Assembly (NCBI GenBank): GCA_965222125.1
Contig: CBDCTC010000006.1
Span: 62,001-126,000 of the forward strand
Length of the DNA stretch: 64,000 bases
Direction: 5' to 3'
From: CAZENU01 sp965222125
GTDB taxonomy: Bacteria; Chloroflexota; Dehalococcoidia; Lucifugimonadales; CAZENU01
A program made the position numbers and the translations under genes. The notes under the pieces are model-generated. The model saw only the letters and a program-made list of their open reading frames with translations, did no database searches and was not told where the DNA came from. Below, piece by piece: positions 16,414 to 25,921 of the stretch (the first letter of the stretch is position 1; each line of letters starts with the position of its first letter).

Positions 16414-16422
16414 TGTTACACT
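16414..16422 (+). promoter_or_regulatory. Extended -10 promoter of the speD-speB pair
   Basis: TGT followed by TACACT (16417-16422) fits an extended -10. Transcripts would begin near 16429, downstream of the possible ATG at 16392. This supports the TTG at 16470 as the true start of the speD-like gene. Confidence 0.45.
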
Positions 16423-16469
16423 GTCGTTCGTCTTCCCGCCGGCCGAGGCCAGCATCAGGAGTTTGTAGC

Positions 16470-16898
16470 TTGCATCTCGTCGTCGACGGTTACGGGGCCG
16501 ATCCCGAAAGACTGACCGACGAGGATCTGCTGTTCGCGTTCCTGGACGAGTATCCGGCCGTGATCGGCATGACGAAGATGATCACGCCCCAGGTGTACAC
16601 ATACCGGGGCAAGACGGCCGAGGACTGGGGTCTGTCCGGGTTCGTCCTCATCGCGGAAAGCCATATCAGCGTGCACACCTTTCCGGACCGCGGGTACGTG
16701 AACATCGACATATTCTCGTGCAAGGAATTCGATTCCGACGCTTCGCTCGAAGACGTTAAGAAGACCTTCGGTCTGAGCAACGTCCGAGTGTGGACGATGG
16801 ACCGGGGCGTCGAGTTCAGCAACCCCCGCACCGCGTTCAGTGGGATGGTGCGCGAGAGGGTAGGGCTGATCGGCTCCGGCGGCTCTTCGGATGGCTGA
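16470..16898 (+). CDS. S-adenosylmethionine decarboxylase-fold pyruvoyl enzyme (SpeD-like)
   Basis: 142 residues from TTG 16470, which has AGGAG 8 bases upstream. The family motif ESHISVHTFPDRGY gives the self-cleavage site between E63 and S64, the Ser becoming the pyruvoyl group. H69 and C84 (DIFSCKEFD) match the processing and proton-donor residues of class 1B AdoMet decarboxylases. The usual FTCG reads FSCK. Canonical SpeD makes decarboxylated AdoMet for spermidine synthesis, but no speE is nearby. The 8-bp overlap with an agmatinase-like gene fits better with arginine decarboxylation, an activity shown for some diverged SpeD homologues. The substrate is therefore open. Confidence 0.82.
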   Translation: MHLVVDGYGADPERLTDEDLLFAFLDEYPAVIGMTKMITPQVYTYRGKTAEDWGLSGFVLIAESHISVHTFPDRGYVNIDIFSCKEFDSDASLEDVKKTFGLSNVRVWTMDRGVEFSNPRTAFSGMVRERVGLIGSGGSSDG

Positions 16899-17796
16899 CC
16901 GACGCCCCGATCCCCTCGAGGGCGTGGCGCGGCACTGGGACACCTTCCTCGACACGCACCCGGACGAGGTCAGCCTGGAGGACGCGCGCGTCGCCCTAGT
17001 CCCGGTGCCCTACGACAGCACGACCTCCTATCGTGGCGGCGCCAGATACGGACCGGCGGCGATCGTCACGGCGTCGAGACAACTCGAGGACTACGACGTA
17101 GAGCTCGACCGGGACATCTCGGAGGTCGGGATCTATACCGTGCCTGAGATCGTCCCAAACGTGAGCGGGCCGAAGGCGATGATCGATGTCGTCGAAGAGG
17201 TGGTGACGCGCTTGGCCGCTCCCGACAGGTTGGTGGGGCTGCTGGGCGGCGAGCACTCCATCACGGTCGGCGCGGTCACCGCGCTCGCGGGCTCGCATCC
17301 GGACATCAGCGTGCTATACCTCGACGCTCACGCCGACCTGCGCGACGAGTACATGGGTTCCCGGTGGGGCCACGCGTCCGTCGCGCGGCGGCTGCACGAA
17401 GTGTGCCCGCTGGTCGAGGTGGGCGTCCGCAGCCTCAGCCTCGGCGAGCGGCGCTTCATTCGCGACAACGAGATCCCGGTCGTCTTCTGGCCGCCGGCCA
17501 ACGGCAACGCGCAAAGACTCTCGGAGACGGTCATAGACGCGCTGACGCCGTCCGTCTACGTGAGCATCGACCTGGACGTGCTGGACCCCGCCCTGATGCC
17601 GGCCGTGGGGACGCCTGAGCCTGGGGGCATGGGCTGGCACGATCTGATCGGCCTCGTCAGGGCGGTGGCGCGCGAGCGCAAGATTGTCGGCTTCGACGTC
17701 ACGGAGCTGAGCCCCGGGGAGGGCCCGGAGGCCGGCGCGTTCACCGCGGCCAAGCTGGTGCAGAAGCTGATCGGGTACTCGGTACCTGCCGCATAG
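16891..17796 (+). CDS. speB: Agmatinase/ureohydrolase family protein
   Basis: 301 residues with all binuclear manganese ligands of the arginase/agmatinase family: H122 (GGEHS), D145, H147 and D149 (LDAHAD), D227 and D229 (SIDLDVLDP). SYRGGARYGPAAI and FDVTELSP are also typical. Agmatinase turns agmatine into putrescine and urea; an N1-aminopropylagmatine ureohydrolase is a close alternative. The start ATG 16891 lies inside the end of the speD-like gene (8-bp overlap), so both enzymes are made together, probably for polyamine synthesis. Confidence 0.88.
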   Translation: MADRRPDPLEGVARHWDTFLDTHPDEVSLEDARVALVPVPYDSTTSYRGGARYGPAAIVTASRQLEDYDVELDRDISEVGIYTVPEIVPNVSGPKAMIDVVEEVVTRLAAPDRLVGLLGGEHSITVGAVTALAGSHPDISVLYLDAHADLRDEYMGSRWGHASVARRLHEVCPLVEVGVRSLSLGERRFIRDNEIPVVFWPPANGNAQRLSETVIDALTPSVYVSIDLDVLDPALMPAVGTPEPGGMGWHDLIGLVRAVARERKIVGFDVTELSPGEGPEAGAFTAAKLVQKLIGYSVPAA

Positions 17797-17852
17797 CTTC
17801 CGGGCGTGCGAATTGGCCCGTACCGAGAAGACCGACGGGCGCCGCGGCCGAC

Positions 17853-18611
<759 letters not shown>

Positions 18612-18636
18612 GGGGGTCCTCCACGGGTTGTTCCGA

Positions 18637-19878
18637 CTAGCGCTGGCCGACGCCCAGGTGACGCTCTACGCGTTTGCTGACGTACGACATGCTGTAGGTG
18701 AATATCCAGAAGACGACTGCCAGGAAGACGAACAGCTCGAGCGCGTTGTCCAGGTATTCCAGGTTGCTGTTGACGAAAACACGACCTATCTCGACGACGT
18801 CGAGCATGCTGATGATGTACACCAGGGTGGTGTCCTTGAATAGGGAGATGAACTGACCGACGATCGCGGGAATGACGTTGCGAATGGCCTGTGGCAGCGA
18901 TATGAGGAGCGTCGTATGCCAGCCGGGCAGCCCCAGCGCCCGGGCCGCTTCGGCCTGGCCGGGGTGCACAGCCTGCAGTCCTCCGCGGATGTTCTCGGCC
19001 ATATATGCGGAGCTGAACAGGGTGATGACGATGGCGGCGCGGCTCAGCGAGTTGATCGGGAAGTTTTCCGGGAAGGCCAGTGGCACGAGCGTCTGGGACA
19101 TGAACAGCAGGGTGATCAGCGGCACGCCCCTGAATACCTCGATAAAGGCTATGCACAGCAGCCTGACGAGGGGAAGGCTGCTGCGTCGTCCCAGGGCCAA
19201 AGCGATGCCTGTCGGTAGGCTGAGCGCGATGCCGATGATCGCCAGCAGCAGATTCAGCATCAGGCCGCCCCAGTAGTTGACCGACACGGGCTGCAACCCG
19301 GGCACGCCGGACAGTCCGCGGAGCAATATAAGCCCCATCACGAACGCGGCCACGCTCAGTATGGCGAGCCTGCGTGGGGTCCCGAGGGGTGTGTAGGTCG
19401 CCGCCGCCCAGCCGAGCGCCGTTGCGGGCACGCAGGCGAGAAGCAGGAGGCGCACGTCCAGCCCCATCTCCTTCAGGCCGTAGGGCAGGAAGGCGAACGC
19501 GGCCGCCGCGACCGCAACGATGATGGCTGCGAGCCGTGCGGTGCCGCCTCTGGCCATGCCCCAGGCCATGCCCAGAAGCGTCGCGACCATGATCAGGCCG
19601 GCCTGTGGCCGCCAGAAGCAGTTCTGCTCGGCGCAGGCGGCTATCGTGTTGTACTGGCCGATGACGAACCGTCCGCCTAGAGCGGAGATCACGGACCAGT
19701 CGGCGCCTCCGAGAACCCAGCCCAGGCCGAACCACAAGCCCAGGGCCATCACAGTGCCTGATATGACGGTGAGCAGCCCATCGTACCAGGTGCCGAACAG
19801 GTTTTCGCGCACCCAGCCGGCGGCTCCGGCGCTCATGCGGGGAGGCCTAACCAGCGTCTCTGCGTAGCCGCTGGCCAT
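18637..19878 (-). CDS. aapM: General L-amino acid ABC permease AapM
   Basis: 413 residues with many hydrophobic helices. The long N-terminal region (WYDGLLTVISGTVMALGLWFGLGW, here shortened to its start WYDGLLTVISG) and the soluble stretch with FVIGQYN and CFWRPQ are typical of AapM rather than short His/Glu permeases. The conserved EAA loop appears as AEAARALGLPGWHTTLLISLP. It pairs with AapQ to form the channel. Its start (19878) directly adjoins the aapQ stop (19879), so the two are translationally coupled. Confidence 0.92.
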   Translation of the reverse strand: MASGYAETLVRPPRMSAGAAGWVRENLFGTWYDGLLTVISGTVMALGLWFGLGWVLGGADWSVISALGGRFVIGQYNTIAACAEQNCFWRPQAGLIMVATLLGMAWGMARGGTARLAAIIVAVAAAAFAFLPYGLKEMGLDVRLLLLACVPATALGWAAATYTPLGTPRRLAILSVAAFVMGLILLRGLSGVPGLQPVSVNYWGGLMLNLLLAIIGIALSLPTGIALALGRRSSLPLVRLLCIAFIEVFRGVPLITLLFMSQTLVPLAFPENFPINSLSRAAIVITLFSSAYMAENIRGGLQAVHPGQAEAARALGLPGWHTTLLISLPQAIRNVIPAIVGQFISLFKDTTLVYIISMLDVVEIGRVFVNSNLEYLDNALELFVFLAVVFWIFTYSMSYVSKRVERHLGVGQR

Positions 19879-21084
19879 CTATCGGCCTCCGAAGCGGATG
19901 CGCCGGTTGTACAGGTTGCCGAGTAGCGACCACGTCAGGCTCATCGCCAGGTAGGCCCCCATCACGATGATGAAAATGGAAACGGCCGGAGCCGTCTGTG
20001 TCATCGTCTTGGCGACGTTCAACAGGTCGGAGTAGCCGATGGCGGCGGCCAGGCTGCTGTTCTTGGTCAGGTTCAGGTACTGGCTGATGAGCGGGGGGAT
20101 GATCACGCGGAGCGCCTGCGGGAAGGTCACTTCTCGCAGCACGCGCAGCGGCGACAGTCCCAGCGCCGACGCGGCTTCGGTCTGGCCTCTGCTGACCGAC
20201 GTTATGCCGGCGCGCACTATCTCCGCGATGAAGGCGGCGGTGTACATCACCAATCCGAGTAGCAGGGCCAGCAACGCCGCCGGCGCGGTAAATCCGCCGA
20301 CGATTTCGTAGAATCGGCCTGCCTGCGACGGCGTCGATATTGCGAATGGAGATTCGCCGTGTACCGCGGTCACTACCAGCCATGCCGCGGCGCCGATCAC
20401 CACCGCGGTGACACAGCCGGCCAGCACGGGGTTCGATGACTTCCCGCTCTCGATCTCCCGCCGCGTCAGCAGCCGGTGGACCCAGGTCCCGGCGGCCACG
20501 GCAACGGCCGCCATCGTAAACCAGGCCAGCGCCGCGTACAGCCCGCTCCCCGATATCCAGGGAATGGATATGCCCCTGTTGTCGATGTAGAGGCGCCCCT
20601 CGATCTTGTAGCTCTCGCCCACCTCCGGCAGAGTGAGCCAGATGTAGAACCAGAAGAACAGGATGATCAGCAGAGGCACGTTGCGGAAGAACTCGACGTA
20701 AACGGTTGCCATCTTGGAGACGAGCCAGTTGCCCGACAGCCGGGCAACGCCCACGACGACGCCCAGTACCGTAGCGAAGATCACTCCAACTATGGCGACT
20801 AAGACGGTGTTGAAGGCCGCAACGAAGATAGAGTAGCGGAAACTGTCCGATGGATCGAATGGGAGGAAGTGGTGTCCCATCCCGGTCTGATAGGCACGGG
20901 TGAGGAAGCTGAAGCCGTACGGGATCCCCCGTTCCTGTATGGCGTTGCCGATGTTAACGAAGAACCAGACGACGAGCGCCACAACGACGATCCCGGAGAC
21001 GATCTGGTACGTCCACTGGAGGACCTGGGCGTGGCGCCAGAGCGGAATGCCCTGGTAAGTCAGCTTTCGCGCTATTGACGACAT
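19879..21084 (-). CDS. aapQ: General L-amino acid ABC permease AapQ
   Basis: 401 residues from ATG 21084 (a TTG at 21105 is possible). FLTRAYQTGMGHHFLPFDPS, FRNVPLLIILFFWFYIW and the EAA loop TEAASALGLSPLRVLREVTFPQA are characteristic of AapQ. Several transmembrane segments flank a periplasm-side insertion of about 60 residues after LTLPEVGESYKIEG. It is the first permease gene after the binding protein, separated from aapJ by about 158 bp. Confidence 0.92.
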   Translation of the reverse strand: MSSIARKLTYQGIPLWRHAQVLQWTYQIVSGIVVVALVVWFFVNIGNAIQERGIPYGFSFLTRAYQTGMGHHFLPFDPSDSFRYSIFVAAFNTVLVAIVGVIFATVLGVVVGVARLSGNWLVSKMATVYVEFFRNVPLLIILFFWFYIWLTLPEVGESYKIEGRLYIDNRGISIPWISGSGLYAALAWFTMAAVAVAAGTWVHRLLTRREIESGKSSNPVLAGCVTAVVIGAAAWLVVTAVHGESPFAISTPSQAGRFYEIVGGFTAPAALLALLLGLVMYTAAFIAEIVRAGITSVSRGQTEAASALGLSPLRVLREVTFPQALRVIIPPLISQYLNLTKNSSLAAAIGYSDLLNVAKTMTQTAPAVSIFIIVMGAYLAMSLTWSLLGNLYNRRIRFGGR

Positions 21085-21242
21085 ACGGCCTTCAGAAGCT
21101 CCCAACCGCGGCGCCGCGCGGCTCTACGACATCGCCGAACGTTGCGCCCTTCCGAATCCGGTCCATCGGACACGAGGGGTTGGCCGGAAGCGCGCTCTGC
21201 CGTACTACAAGTGGCTTCCGGCCAGACCCAGCGGGTTTTCTC

Positions 21243-22304
21243 CTACCTCAGAGGCGCGGCGTATATCTGTCCGCCCTTGGGGCAGCCGCTGCACGGGGCG
21301 TCGGCCCACAGGGCGTTGCGCCCGTCTTCGCGCGGCAGGCCGATGCCGTTGGGTCCGAGGTGCCGCTCGTATATCTCGCCGTAGTTGCCCACGGAACGAA
21401 TCACGTCCTGCGCCGCCGTATTCTTGAGGCCCAGGCTCTCCTGGCCGAACGAACCCTCCAGTCCGAAGAGGCGGTCGACCTTCGCGTCACCAGTTGTGGC
21501 CGTGGGTACGCTGCCCGAATTCACGCCGTAAGCCTCGGAGTAGATGAGGATGCCCATCACCGTCTTGACGATGTCGAACCACTGGTCGTCACCGTGCGGG
21601 ACCACCGGGCCCAGAGGCTCTTCGGAGATCGTCTCCGGCAGAATCAAGTGGTCGCCGCGGTTGTCAAAGGCGCTGCTGATGGCTGCGAGCTGCGAGCGGT
21701 CGTTCGTGAACGCGTCGCACTGGCCGCTCTGGTAGGCCGCCACCACCGCGTCGGTGTCCTCGAATGTCAGCGGCGTGATGCCGAGATCGTTCTGGCTGGA
21801 GAAGTCCTGCAGGTTCAGCTCGGTGGTCGTGCCCAGGGTCACGCAGACGGTGGCCCCCTTGAGCTCCAGGGCGCTTGAGACGCCCAGGCTCTTGTTGACC
21901 AGGAACCCCTGCCCGTCGTAGAACATGGTCTGGGCGTAGTTGCCCCACTGCGCGTCGCGGGAGGTCGTCCAGGTGACCGTACGCACCAGCATGTCGACCT
22001 CGCCGGACTGTACCGTCGGCCCGCGCTCGCTGGCAGAGATCAGCTTGATCTCGTAGGCGTTCGCGTCCCCGAGGACGGCGGCGGCCACCGCGCGGCAGAG
22101 GTCGATGTCGAAGCCCGTGTTGTTGCCGGCCGCGTCGAGCGATCCGTAGCCAGGCACGTCATTGCGGCTCGCGCAAATGACCTTGCCCCGATCCTTAACC
22201 GCCTCAAGCCGACTTTGCCCATCCCCTTCAGAGTCAGTACATGCGACCAGCGCCAGGAGCGAAGTCGCGAGAGTCATGATCAAAAAGGCCAATCGAGTGC
22301 TCAA
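21243..22304 (-). CDS. aapJ: General L-amino acid binding lipoprotein AapJ
   Basis: 353 residues starting at TTG 22304 behind a strong AAAGGAGG. A lipobox ending VAC (Cys22) predicts a membrane-anchored binding protein. The solute-binding domain begins LEAVKDRGKVICASRNDVPG, with GFDIDLCRAVAAA and WGNYAQTMFYDGQGFLV, and has the length and cysteine pattern of AapJ (CVTLGTTTELN, ALWADAPC near the end). It delivers amino acids to AapQM. Two histidine-poor C-terminal cysteines (CSGCPKGG) are notable. Confidence 0.92.
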   Translation of the reverse strand: MSTRLAFLIMTLATSLLALVACTDSEGDGQSRLEAVKDRGKVICASRNDVPGYGSLDAAGNNTGFDIDLCRAVAAAVLGDANAYEIKLISASERGPTVQSGEVDMLVRTVTWTTSRDAQWGNYAQTMFYDGQGFLVNKSLGVSSALELKGATVCVTLGTTTELNLQDFSSQNDLGITPLTFEDTDAVVAAYQSGQCDAFTNDRSQLAAISSAFDNRGDHLILPETISEEPLGPVVPHGDDQWFDIVKTVMGILIYSEAYGVNSGSVPTATTGDAKVDRLFGLEGSFGQESLGLKNTAAQDVIRSVGNYGEIYERHLGPNGIGLPREDGRNALWADAPCSGCPKGGQIYAAPLR

Positions 22305-22380
22305 CAGTCACCCTCCTTTTCCACGTGTCCCCATTGCCGACGAGTAGAACGTCCAAATCGGACGGTTCCTTCAGCGCGGC

Positions 22381-22386
22381 ATTATA
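22381..22386 (-). promoter_or_regulatory. Possible aapJ promoter -10
   Basis: On the minus strand this reads TATAAT, about 77 bases before the aapJ TTG. No good -35 is seen upstream, so an activator may be needed. Confidence 0.4.
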
Positions 22387-22416
22387 TGCCAGAATACGCG
22401 CCCGCGCGCTATCGCT

Positions 22417-22432
22417 ATATGGTGATATGGTG
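22417..22432. repeat. Tandem ATATGGTG repeat between divergent promoters
   Basis: ATATGGTG occurs twice in direct tandem, flanked by CTATCGC (left) and GCGATATAG (right), which form an imperfect dyad. It lies midway between the aapJ -10 and the -10 of the GNAT pair and is a candidate operator for either. Confidence 0.4.
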
Positions 22433-22534
22433 CGATATAGGGCGCAACTCGTCCCGGCGACGTCTCCGGCGCCTGCCCGAGCTTGCGGATTGGGGTCGGG
22501 GGACTGGCCCGGCATCGCTGACCCCCGCGGGCTG

Positions 22535-22540
22535 TATAAT
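22535..22540 (+). promoter_or_regulatory. Promoter -10 of the GNAT-SCP2 pair
   Basis: A perfect TATAAT lies 31 bases before the ATG at 22572, leaving a leader of about 25 bases. No consensus -35 is seen at the right spacing. Confidence 0.45.
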
Positions 22541-22571
22541 TCGGCATGATCGAAAGCACGCGGGGGACTGG

Positions 22572-23942
22572 ATGACCACAGCGGCAAACGGACCGGCTCG
22601 ATCACCCAAGGAGGGCGCCGTCGTACGTCAGCTCGGAGACGGTCTGGTGCTGCGCCGCGGCAGGGTCGAGGACACCGACGCGCTGGCCGATTTCACCGCG
22701 ATGCACGTCGGACCCGAAGCACCCGACGAGGGTATCAGACACTGGACGCGCGACCTGATGAAGGGCGACCTTCCCGGGTTCGGCCCCCAGGACTTCACGA
22801 TAGTCGAGGATAGCCGCACCGGGGCCATCGTGGCCACGATGAACCTGATCTCTCAGACCTGGTCCTACGAGGGCATCGAGTTCCCCGTCGGTCGCATCGA
22901 GCTGGTGGGAACCCACACCGACTACCGGCTGCGCGGCCTGATGCGCGCGCAGCTCGACACCGTCCACCGCTGGAGCGCGGAGCGTGGCGAGCTGGTCCTG
23001 GGCATCACCGGCATCCCGTGGTTCTACCGCCGATTCGGCTACGAGATGACGATGGAGCACATGGGCGGCCGGATCGTCGCAGTCGAGGACGTGCCCGGTT
23101 TACCGCCGGGCGAAGTGGAACCGTACACCCTTCGCGAAGCCACAGACGACGACATCCCGTTCCTCGCCAGGACCTATATGCGCTCGACCGAGAGATTTGT
23201 CGTCTCCTGCGTCAGAGACGAGGAGATGTGGATGTACGAGCTGGTCGGGAGGGGCGAAGGCTCCATGTTCCGGTTCGGCACGCTCGTCATCGAGTCCGCG
23301 GATGGGCGCCCGGCGGGGTATGTGCTCCTGATGCCGGGGCTGGACGACGGAGTGATCACGTCTATGGCGTACGAGGTCGCGCCCGGCTTTTCGTGGCTAT
23401 CGGTTACGCCCTCGGTTCTCCGTCAGATTCGGGAGATCGGCTGTCGGAGATCGGGGGGAGGGCCCCTCGCCGCCATCCGCCTGGGGTTTGGGTCCGAGCA
23501 CCCTTGCTACGAAGTTGCCGGAGATGCGCTGTCCCGCTTCGAGCGGCCGTATGCGTGGTTCATCCGGGTGCCGGACGTGCCGGGCTTCGTCAGGCGCGTC
23601 GGACCCGCTCTCGAACGCCGCCTGGCAGAATCCTTCGCAGCGGGACACACGGGCGAGCTTTGCCTCAGCTTCTTCGACAGCGGGCTCAGGCTGGCCTTCC
23701 GGGACGGCAGGCTGGCCGCCTCGGAGGGATGGCTGCCCGGGGCGCGGGACAACCGGCTCGCGCCAAAGGAGCGCGACGCGCTCTTCCCCGGCCTCACCTT
23801 CCACCAGCTACTGTTCGGATTCCGCTCCGCCGAGGACCTGGAGTACGCGTTCCCGGACTGCATTGTCAGCTCCGATCGTTCCCGATCGCTCCTGAACGTG
23901 CTCTTTCCCAAGCGCGCCTCACGTATCTGGGGGCTAGAGTGA
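22572..23942 (+). CDS. GNAT acetyltransferase with SCP2-like C-terminal domain (paralogue 1)
   Basis: 456 residues from ATG 22572. The layout is that of Eis-like enhanced-survival acetyltransferases. An N-terminal GNAT domain has the acetyl-CoA loop HTDYRLRGLMRAQL, in which the usual RRRGxG is changed to RLRGLM. A second GNAT-like unit follows at about 185-325. A sterol-carrier-protein-2-like domain closes the protein (PGFVRRVGPALERRLAESF onward). Eis proteins acetylate amines such as aminoglycosides or lysines; the substrate here is unknown. It overlaps the next gene, its tandem duplicate, by 4 bp. Confidence 0.86.
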   Translation: MTTAANGPARSPKEGAVVRQLGDGLVLRRGRVEDTDALADFTAMHVGPEAPDEGIRHWTRDLMKGDLPGFGPQDFTIVEDSRTGAIVATMNLISQTWSYEGIEFPVGRIELVGTHTDYRLRGLMRAQLDTVHRWSAERGELVLGITGIPWFYRRFGYEMTMEHMGGRIVAVEDVPGLPPGEVEPYTLREATDDDIPFLARTYMRSTERFVVSCVRDEEMWMYELVGRGEGSMFRFGTLVIESADGRPAGYVLLMPGLDDGVITSMAYEVAPGFSWLSVTPSVLRQIREIGCRRSGGGPLAAIRLGFGSEHPCYEVAGDALSRFERPYAWFIRVPDVPGFVRRVGPALERRLAESFAAGHTGELCLSFFDSGLRLAFRDGRLAASEGWLPGARDNRLAPKERDALFPGLTFHQLLFGFRSAEDLEYAFPDCIVSSDRSRSLLNVLFPKRASRIWGLE

Positions 23943-25306
23943 CGGCGCCCGGCCGCGGGAAGGACGGCGGGGACGTTACCGACCTGGGCGGCGGCCTCGT
24001 CCTCAGAGGGGCGACGGTGGACGACACCGAGCCTATCGCCGCGTTGATCGCGGACAGGGGCGGCGACATGGCCGAGCCCCGTGGACCCATCCCGACCTGG
24101 ACTCGCGACCTCATGGCCGGCAACCTGCCGGGCTTCTCGCCCGGCGACTTCACCGTCGTCGAGGATATGGGCACCGGCCAAATCGTCTCGACGCTCAATC
24201 TGATCTCGCAGACGTGGTCGTACGAGGGAATCGCGTTTCCGGTCGGCCGCGTCGACGCCGTGGTCACCGATCGCGCCTATCGCAGACGAGGGCTGTCGCG
24301 GGCCCAGATGGACCTGCTCCACCGGTGGAGCGCCGAACGCGGTGAGATGGTTCTTGGCATAACCGGCATCCCCTGGTACTACCGGCAGTTCGGCTACGAG
24401 CTCGCGTTGGCCTGGCAGGGTGGGCGCAGAGGGTACGCCGGCAGCGAGCTTGGGCTTCAAGCCGGCGAGACCGCATGCTATCGCTTCCGGCCGGCGACCG
24501 AGGCGGACGTGCCTCTGTTGGCCGAGCTCTACGCAGAAGGCATGAAGCGGTACACCGTATCGTGCGTGCGCGACGAGGAGATGTTCCGATACGACCTCGA
24601 CGCGCCTGTGGACAAGGCGACCCACTGGAACGTCTCGCTGGTGATCGAGACGGCTGACGGCGACCCTGTCGGGATGCTCAGACATGGCCACAGACTGCGG
24701 GATGGGGTGATGGCCGCCGGCGTCTACGAGCTGCGGCCGGGCACGCCCTGGCTGGAGGTCACGCCCAGCGTGGTCCGGCGCCTGCGCGCGACCGGTGAGC
24801 GCTACGCCCGACGGGACGGAGTCGGCTATTCGGGCGGCTTCGCGCTGTCGTTGGGCGTCGAGCACCCGGCGTACGCCGCCATGAAGGAATGGCTGCCCGT
24901 CGTCGAGCCGTCACGCGCCTGGTACCTTCGCGTACCGGACCTGCCGGGCTTTGTCCGACACGTCGCGCCGGCGCTGGAGCGGCGGCTGTCCGATGCGTTC
25001 GGGGCGGCTTACACCGGCCGCCTCGTATTGGGTTTCGTCCACGGGGGCCTGGTGATGGACATCGAGGACGGGCACATCACGTCGGTCGAACCCCGGACGC
25101 CCACCCAGGACGACCTGTCGGCGACCGAGAGCGCCGTCGACGCGCTGTTCCCGGGGCTCGTCTTCCTACAGCTGTTGTTCGGGTTCCGGTCGGTACGGGA
25201 AATCGAGTATGCTTATCCGGACTGCATCGTAACGTCCAATGAGTCTCGATCGCTTCTCGGCGCTCTCTTCCCGAAGCGGCCGTCGATGGTCTACGGGATA
25301 CAGTAG
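23939..25306 (+). CDS. GNAT acetyltransferase with SCP2-like C-terminal domain (paralogue 2)
   Basis: 455 residues from GTG 23939, which overlaps the previous stop. It matches its upstream neighbour along the whole length, including LISQTWSYEGI, HRWSAERGE, VLGITGIPW and the C-terminal PDCIV followed by LFPKR. Its acetyl-CoA loop RAYRRRGLSRAQ is closer to the consensus than in paralogue 1. This points to tandem duplication followed by divergence, or a heteromeric pair; Eis proteins are hexamers. A longer in-frame extension upstream is rejected because it would run through paralogue 1. Confidence 0.86.
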   Translation: MTAPGRGKDGGDVTDLGGGLVLRGATVDDTEPIAALIADRGGDMAEPRGPIPTWTRDLMAGNLPGFSPGDFTVVEDMGTGQIVSTLNLISQTWSYEGIAFPVGRVDAVVTDRAYRRRGLSRAQMDLLHRWSAERGEMVLGITGIPWYYRQFGYELALAWQGGRRGYAGSELGLQAGETACYRFRPATEADVPLLAELYAEGMKRYTVSCVRDEEMFRYDLDAPVDKATHWNVSLVIETADGDPVGMLRHGHRLRDGVMAAGVYELRPGTPWLEVTPSVVRRLRATGERYARRDGVGYSGGFALSLGVEHPAYAAMKEWLPVVEPSRAWYLRVPDLPGFVRHVAPALERRLSDAFGAAYTGRLVLGFVHGGLVMDIEDGHITSVEPRTPTQDDLSATESAVDALFPGLVFLQLLFGFRSVREIEYAYPDCIVTSNESRSLLGALFPKRPSMVYGIQ

Positions 25307-25336
25307 GGTCGAGGGGAGTGGGCGTAGGAGGTCAAG

Positions 25337-25861
25337 TTGCTCTGGCTGCTGGCCGGGTTAGGTGTCCTGGCGCTGCTGGCCGCCTTGATAGGCGGCATAG
25401 GCGCCGCTCTGCCCAAGGCCTACTCGGTGTCGCGCCGAGCCCAATTCAACCGCTCCCGGTGGGACGTTTGGAAGACCATCACCGACTATCAGCAACAGGT
25501 CACATGGCGCGACGACCTGGGTCACGTGGAGCGCCTGTCGAACCGGAGCGGAATGGAGGTCTGGCGAGAGACCGGCCGGCGCCGTCAGCCTCTGGTGTTC
25601 GAGACAGTCGAGTCCGCGCCGCCGCGCCGCCTCGTCAGGCGCATCGCCAACGACGATCTGGCCTTTGGCGGAAGCTGGGCGTTCGATATCGAGGAGGTCG
25701 GCGAGGTCACGGTAGTAACAGTGACGGAGGCGGGTGAGGTGTACAATCCCTTCCTGCGGTTCGTCTCACGGGTGATCGTCGGGCAGGCGACGGCCATAGA
25801 CGGCTATCTGAGAGCTCTTGGCGAAAAGCTAGGCGCCGACGTATTCATCACCAAGGCCTGA
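25337..25861 (+). CDS. SRPBCC family protein with N-terminal membrane anchor
   Basis: 174 residues from TTG 25337, which has AGGAGG just upstream. A single hydrophobic segment (residues 2-25, WLLAGLGVLALLAALIGG) is followed by a START/polyketide-cyclase-like fold: FNRSRWDVWKTITDYQQQ, then VFETVESAPPRRLVRRI, WAFDIEEVGEVTVVTVTEAG and a long C-terminal helix. Such domains bind hydrophobic ligands. The anchor would hold it at the membrane. It lies 30 bp after the GNAT pair and 60 bp before the PIG-L gene; its role is unknown. Confidence 0.8.
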   Translation: MLWLLAGLGVLALLAALIGGIGAALPKAYSVSRRAQFNRSRWDVWKTITDYQQQVTWRDDLGHVERLSNRSGMEVWRETGRRRQPLVFETVESAPPRRLVRRIANDDLAFGGSWAFDIEEVGEVTVVTVTEAGEVYNPFLRFVSRVIVGQATAIDGYLRALGEKLGADVFITKA

Positions 25862-25921
25862 AGCCACTCCGTCCGCGGCGAGATTGGCGGTACGCATAAC
25901 AACTTTGCGAAGGAGAGAGTC

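Noticed and set aside
16392..16469. ATG at 16392 as the start of the SpeD-like gene
   Set aside because: It has no ribosome site, would lie upstream of the predicted -10 at 16417, and adds 26 residues with no family likeness.
23018..23938. An upstream extension of GNAT paralogue 2 into paralogue 1
   Set aside because: The in-frame extension has no similarity to anything and overlaps a real gene in another frame; the GTG at 23939 with GTGA overlap is the natural start.
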